A stretch of 23,500 nt of DNA, from the NCBI GenBank assembly GCA_019649035.1, contig BMAT01002519.1, forward strand, positions 61,819-85,318. Reading direction: 5' to 3'. Both the position numbers and the translations under genes were made by a program. Shown piece after piece: positions 19,774-23,500 of the stretch (position 1 is the first letter of the stretch; every line of letters begins with the position of its first letter). The DNA comes from Elysia marginata. Its lineage: Eukaryota; Mollusca; Gastropoda; Plakobranchidae. The notes beneath the pieces were generated by a model. That model did no database searches, was not told where the DNA came from, and saw only the letters and a list, made by a program, of their open reading frames with translations.

Positions 19774-21355
19774 GTAAAACTTCTTTAAAATAACATTGTT
19801 AAGCCTTAAGCTAAGGTTAAACTGGTAGAAAACATCAAATTTCAGACCTGACACTGTATGCACGATTTTTGGCTGTTATGAAACTTTATGCTTTTCGAGT
19901 CATTTTGGTGAAAAATTAGGTCAATACGGCAATTAGAAGTATTTTTTTTTTCAAAATTACCAAGATAGTAATGAATAATAGATTTATTTTTTTATTTAAT
20001 TTCAATCTCTCAGTTTCATGTTTTTCGCAAAATTTAGTGCTGTATTGTCATGACATCTCAAAAAGCTTTCTAGATATTGACACAAAACTTTGTAATACTT
20101 GTTTTGTGACTTATGATGAAGATAACAAAATACAACTAAATGTGTATTATTTTGTAAGTTATGTGGGAAAAAGATAACCCTACCAGCAAAATTTTTTTGC
20201 AAAATTTGTAACTGATGTAGTTGTTAGGGGTCTAAATAATGTTATTCCATGAATATCTCTATGAGTTTGTTTTCTAGACCATTAGCAAAGTAACATTATG
20301 GTCAAGTTTGAAGAAGATTGGACTAAAATTTTTGTTAGATATCTTGACATTTGTGTTGTGCTTATTTCGCTGTGGAGACCCTAAAAATAGCCATTTTTAT
20401 CATTATTTCAAGAAAATTTGGTTGAAATCTTAAAAAAAACAACACTTCAATCACATTTTTTTCCCCTCAAACTTTCCATAGACCCATAGTTTCGCAGTGC
20501 CAGGTAGAAATTTCTATTTGCCAGTTTAACTTTGCTTAAATTAGAATGAGATAATGTATTTTTTCTGTTTTCATCTCAAGGGGGTGCTCAGTAATTTGCA
20601 TTGTACATAAAGGCACTATTAGAACTAAAATCACAATGCACAGTTCATGAGGGGGCCTAGATAGCTCAGTCGGTAGAGGCCTCGCTCCGTGACCCAGAGG
20701 TCGTGGGTTTGAGCCTCAGCCGAGCACATTCCGGGCTCCTACTGGTTGGGTCGGTGTCAGTATAATGTGACCGGCTGAGGCTAAGTCATGGTATCCCCGC
20801 TAGTCTCTGGGTGGCAGCCCGTAAATTGTCATTGGGACCCAAGCCCTGAGAGCACCTTTGAAGTGGAATTGAACTTGTAAAATATCCAATCTTAATCACA
20901 GTGTACAGTTCATGATGGCACTATTACTAAAACCACAATTTGCATTACATTATGTTTATTACTTTATTTACAATCAACTTTGCGTAAAAAAAGATAAATT
21001 CCATATCAAATCGCTAGTTACTCAAGACATTGGTTTGCTGTTTTACTTAAGACAAAGAATTTTTCTGGTATTTTATCTTGTTTTTTTTTTTAAAGAAGAA
21101 AATTTGTATGGCATCATGCATGGTCATTTCATTTCTTTATTTTCTGTTTTAAAAGCGAGTTTTTGAATTGTCAAGGGTGTACTTATGTTCCAACTTGGTA
21201 CTTTAGAATTGAAGGGCCAAAAATAAATTGATAAAAATATCAGCTTTGATAATGATCCAGGTTATGTTCACTTTGTCAAATTATAAAAACTTTGCATGTT
21301 AAAACAAGTAGCATTCACTGAACATTAATGAACACTTTCTTTTTTCTATTTTCAG
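19774..21355 (+). other. Intron of the TPR-like gene
   Basis: Phase 0, GT-AG, 1582 bp. It holds the SINE at 20651-20893 and its flanking duplicate sequence. The open frames at 19971-20177 (+), 20002-20202 (-) and 20912-21166 (+) are AT-rich chance frames. Confidence 0.6.
20651..20893 (+). mobile_element. tRNA-derived SINE with target-site duplication
   Basis: The head GGGGGCCTAGATAGCTCAGT carries box A (TAGCTCAGTCGG, 20662-20673) and box B (GGGTTTGAGCC, 20705-20715). The tail contains GGTCGGTGTCAGTATAATGT, TCTGGGTGGCAGCCCGTAAA and ends TAAAATATCCAATCTT. Flanks are imperfect 22-bp direct repeats, AATCACAATGCACAGTTCAT (20629-20650) and AATCACAGTGTACAGTTCAT (20894-20915), each ending GA, with 2 mismatches. 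It lies in sense orientation in the intron 19774-21355. The tRNA head is too altered to be a functional tRNA gene. Confidence 0.85.
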
Positions 21356-21392
21356 AAACAACCGCAGAAAGCTCTAGAGCAGTGTAATGAAG
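21356..21392 (+). CDS. TPR-like protein, 37-nt microexon
   Basis: The acceptor is TTTTCTATTTTCAG (AG 21354-21355) and the donor is AAG|GTATGT at 21393. It encodes KQPQKALEQCNE plus the first base of an Ala codon completed by CC at 22281. Phase matches on both sides and the joined peptide KALEQCNEALEIYQAHP has TPR helix B spacing (A, C, A, P). The size alone would make it easy to miss. Confidence 0.75.
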
Positions 21393-22280
21393 GTATGTGT
21401 CGGTTCATTGTTCTCACTACAAGTTAAATGAGGATAAATTGAAAAATTGATAAAGAGAAGTGCTCCCAAGTTCCATGTCTTAAATTCATCATGCAAGTAG
21501 TGAAAGACTTTTAAAGATAAATTTGTTTTCTCCAGAGGAATGTGAAGGGACATGCTAACTAAAACATAAAATGTTATAATTGTCAATATGTTCTTCTTAA
21601 GGCAACTGATGCCAAATCTTAATTCTTTTACTGAAAAAAAAAAAAACCCAAAAAACAACTGTGTCAAAGCGTCAACAGTTTTTTCTTTGTTGGGAATAAG
21701 AATAGAGTGCAAACTGACTTCTTGCTTGAACGCAATTGGCCTCAAGTCAAAGCGGAAATTTTTCAAAAGGAATGATAACTTGCGCTCAAATCCGATTCCT
21801 GATTTTAAAAAGTTACAAAAAGTTTTTGTGTTGTTTTAAAAGTAGAGAACAAAGGCTTTATTTTCATACTCTTTTTACTCCTGAAATCTTGACAAGTAAA
21901 CCATAGTATAATTAGTGATCATCATAAGTTTTGATATTAGAGTAATCTTTTGTCCAAGTACACTCATCTTAAAAATCCTCCAGAATTAACTTTAGTGTGC
22001 AAAAATCCTTAGAAATTTTTTAAAGTTGCAGAATGATTTCAAACATTAATTTAAAAAATAATTATTAGAAAAAAAAATTTTTTTTTTCATGAAGTTTGCT
22101 GCTGTATCATTGACCCTAGTGAGTTCAGTTTGGTGTTTAGACCAGCTTTGAATTTTAATTTTAAACTGAAGATTTATATTTGAACATATAGATCTATCTC
22201 GGTGGTACTATTTTGAACATTTTTGCTAAGGATTTTTATTTAATTTAATAGTGTTGTTGTGTCTTTCTTTGTACACTCAG
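21393..22280 (+). other. Intron of the TPR-like gene
   Basis: Phase 1, GTATGT...CTCAG, 888 bp, AT-rich. No other feature is seen, although long A and T runs flank 21630-21650 and 22070-22090. Confidence 0.65.
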
Positions 22281-22402
22281 CCTTAGAAATCTACCAAGCT
22301 CATCCAAAGCTGTTAGAGAAAAAAGTGAAGATTCTTTGCCAACAGCACGAATTTCAGGACGCCTACAGACTTGTTGAAGATTGGCTACAATCTCATCCAC
22401 AG
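22281..22402 (+). CDS. TPR-like protein, third coding exon
   Basis: The acceptor is TTTGTACACTCAG (AG 22279-22280); the donor is CAG|GTGAAA at 22403, phase 0. It encodes 40 residues after the split Ala. LLEKKVKILCQQHEFQDAYR and LVEDWLQSHPQ fit one 34-residue TPR: L4, V8, L11, F17, A20, W27, P32. TPR repeats are protein-protein interaction scaffolds; nothing here names the partner. Chance sequence upstream of 22281 and after 22402 in an extended frame is intronic. Confidence 0.75.
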
Positions 22403-22737
22403 GTGAAACCAATCAATTTTTTTTTGTTTTTTGGATTCTAAGACTGTTTAAATTTATTTACCACCATAGTATTAATGGTTTTGAGGCAGCACTTCATTTT
22501 TATCTCTCCCTAAATATTCCGTTTTGTTCATGGTTGTAAATGGTTGTAAAATTGTTTTTATGTTTTGCCTATGTGAAAACAATGTTCTTGATCGTAACTA
22601 ACATTTTGAGACAGTTCCTTTGTCCCATAAGCAGTTCATGTTGTAGATACCAAATGTAAAAGTTACAAGAAGGCCTAATGTAGGAAGAGAAAAGTTTGTT
22701 CTCAAATGTTTTTTTTTCTTTCTTTGTTCATCCACAG
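22403..22737 (+). other. Intron of the TPR-like gene
   Basis: Phase 0, GTGAAA...CCACAG, 335 bp, with T-rich ends. Nothing else is seen beyond a short duplicated TGGTTGTAAA near 22531-22551. Confidence 0.65.
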
Positions 22738-23026
22738 AGTGCCACGGCCAAGAGAGAATTGAAAAAACTGAAGATCATATTAAGTGCTGTTGACGACCAA
22801 GCTTCAGACGACGAGGATGGAGTTGAGGAATGTTTGAGTGAGGAGGGCCTGGACAGCAATACAACACCACCACCACCACCACCAGCGGCAGTGGGGGCAG
22901 GTTTAGCAGGCAATGAGCACTCAAAAACTTCTGCTTTGCCAACGAATTCCCTGAGTTTTGGAAGCGCAAGTACGTCTGCTTTTAAACTGTTCAACAAAGT
23001 GACTCGTGAACATATTAAAACCGAGG
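22738..23026 (+). CDS. TPR-like protein, fourth coding exon with acidic and polyproline spacer (incomplete gene)
   Basis: The acceptor is TTCATCCACAG (AG 22736-22737) and the donor is GAGG|GTAAGT at 23027. It encodes 96 codons plus one base. It continues the helix (SATAKRELKKLKIILSAVDD), then an acidic linker (DDEDGVEECLSEEG), a (CCA)n-encoded Pro6, an Ala/Gly/Ser-rich spacer and FKLFNKVTREHIKTEG at the end. The gene runs on past the window; total visible protein is 200 residues. A TPR N-terminus followed by a linker is seen in several families, including LONRF-type RING/LON proteins, but I have no domain evidence for any one of them. Confidence 0.7.
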
Positions 23027-23500
23027 GTAAGTGCTGCAAAATCTTCGGTAGTTAATTTTGTTTAGTTTTACACAAGACATTCAAATTGCTAACCGTGTTT
23101 AGTCTATGGTGGTGTGCTGAAAAACACCTTGATGAGCCGATTTGTCAAGGGCTTGCCAAAAATCTTTTGTCCAAATTAATTTCAATCATGGCTTAGAGCA
23201 ATGAACAAATTTTTTTTTTTGCATTTGTCATTTTAATTATGATTAACTGTAAATGCTTTGAAATGTAAGGAATGAAAAATACAAACATTCTCAAATTTGA
23301 CAAGAAATGCATGTATATACTGCTTTAAAAAAAAAAGAAAATCTTTGTAGAACATAAGTTAAGTTAACATCATCAGTGTCCTGATTGAGGTGGAAGTTTT
23401 GTTTATGTATAAACTAGAAAGTATGGCAGTGCATTCATGCTTTAACCACTTGCTCTTTAGGATGCTGTCACATTTTTTGTAAACTCACATCATTGAACTT
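23027..23500 (+). other. Start of the next intron of the TPR-like gene
   Basis: This follows a consensus donor GTAAGT and is AT-rich with T and A homopolymers. No acceptor with a following open frame is evident before the window ends. Confidence 0.6.

Noticed and set aside
20651..20722. Functional tRNA gene
   Set aside because: Boxes A and B are present, but acceptor arms do not pair and the sequence continues into a SINE body flanked by target-site duplicates.

Overview
This is eukaryotic (animal) nuclear DNA: AT-rich, with GT-AG introns behind pyrimidine tracts, long intergenic spacing, tRNA-derived SINEs, a MITE-like element and minisatellites. The SINE tail vocabulary and the sequence style suggest a lophotrochozoan, probably a mollusc. 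That placement is inference, not proof. Two protein-coding genes lie on the + strand, and I see no convincing gene on the - strand.

Left part (1-6112): the 3' end of an RBBP6-type gene (RING E3 ubiquitin ligase, splicing and 3'-end-processing associated). The window opens in an intron that carries a 61-bp tandem repeat. A 3.4-kb exon (555-3929) encodes RS/SKSP repeats, an RGG patch, a proline-rich segment and charged linkers. A 973-bp intron (3930-4902) separates it from the last coding exon (4903-6112), which ends in a lysine/histidine-rich tail. The splice phase joins exactly (AG + A = Arg). The DWNN, zinc-knuckle and RING domains would lie upstream of the window.

Middle (6113-15640): an AT-rich, T-biased 3'UTR and intergenic stretch with several candidate poly(A) signals (6544, 7047, 10326). 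It also holds a minus-strand tRNA-derived SINE (about 8625-8766), a TA-flanked MITE-like element (10758-10941), a 69-bp duplication (about 12655-12790), and a 46-bp minisatellite of about 14 visible copies that spans an assembly gap of 106 N. A minus-strand tRNA-like Pol III relic follows (about 13717-13803).

Right part (15640-23500): the 5' end of a second gene. A GC/CpG-richer stretch precedes a putative first exon ending at a good donor (15923|GTAAGC). The first intron contains a CTAG-rich inverted repeat and a striking head-to-head array of four diverged copies of one repeat (16250-17046). Coding exons at 19621-19773, 21356-21392, 22281-22402 and 22738-23026 join in phase to give a 200-residue N-terminus with TPR-like helices and an acidic/polyproline spacer. 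The gene continues beyond the window and I do not recognise it. A SINE with an imperfect 22-bp target-site duplication sits in its intron at 20651-20893.
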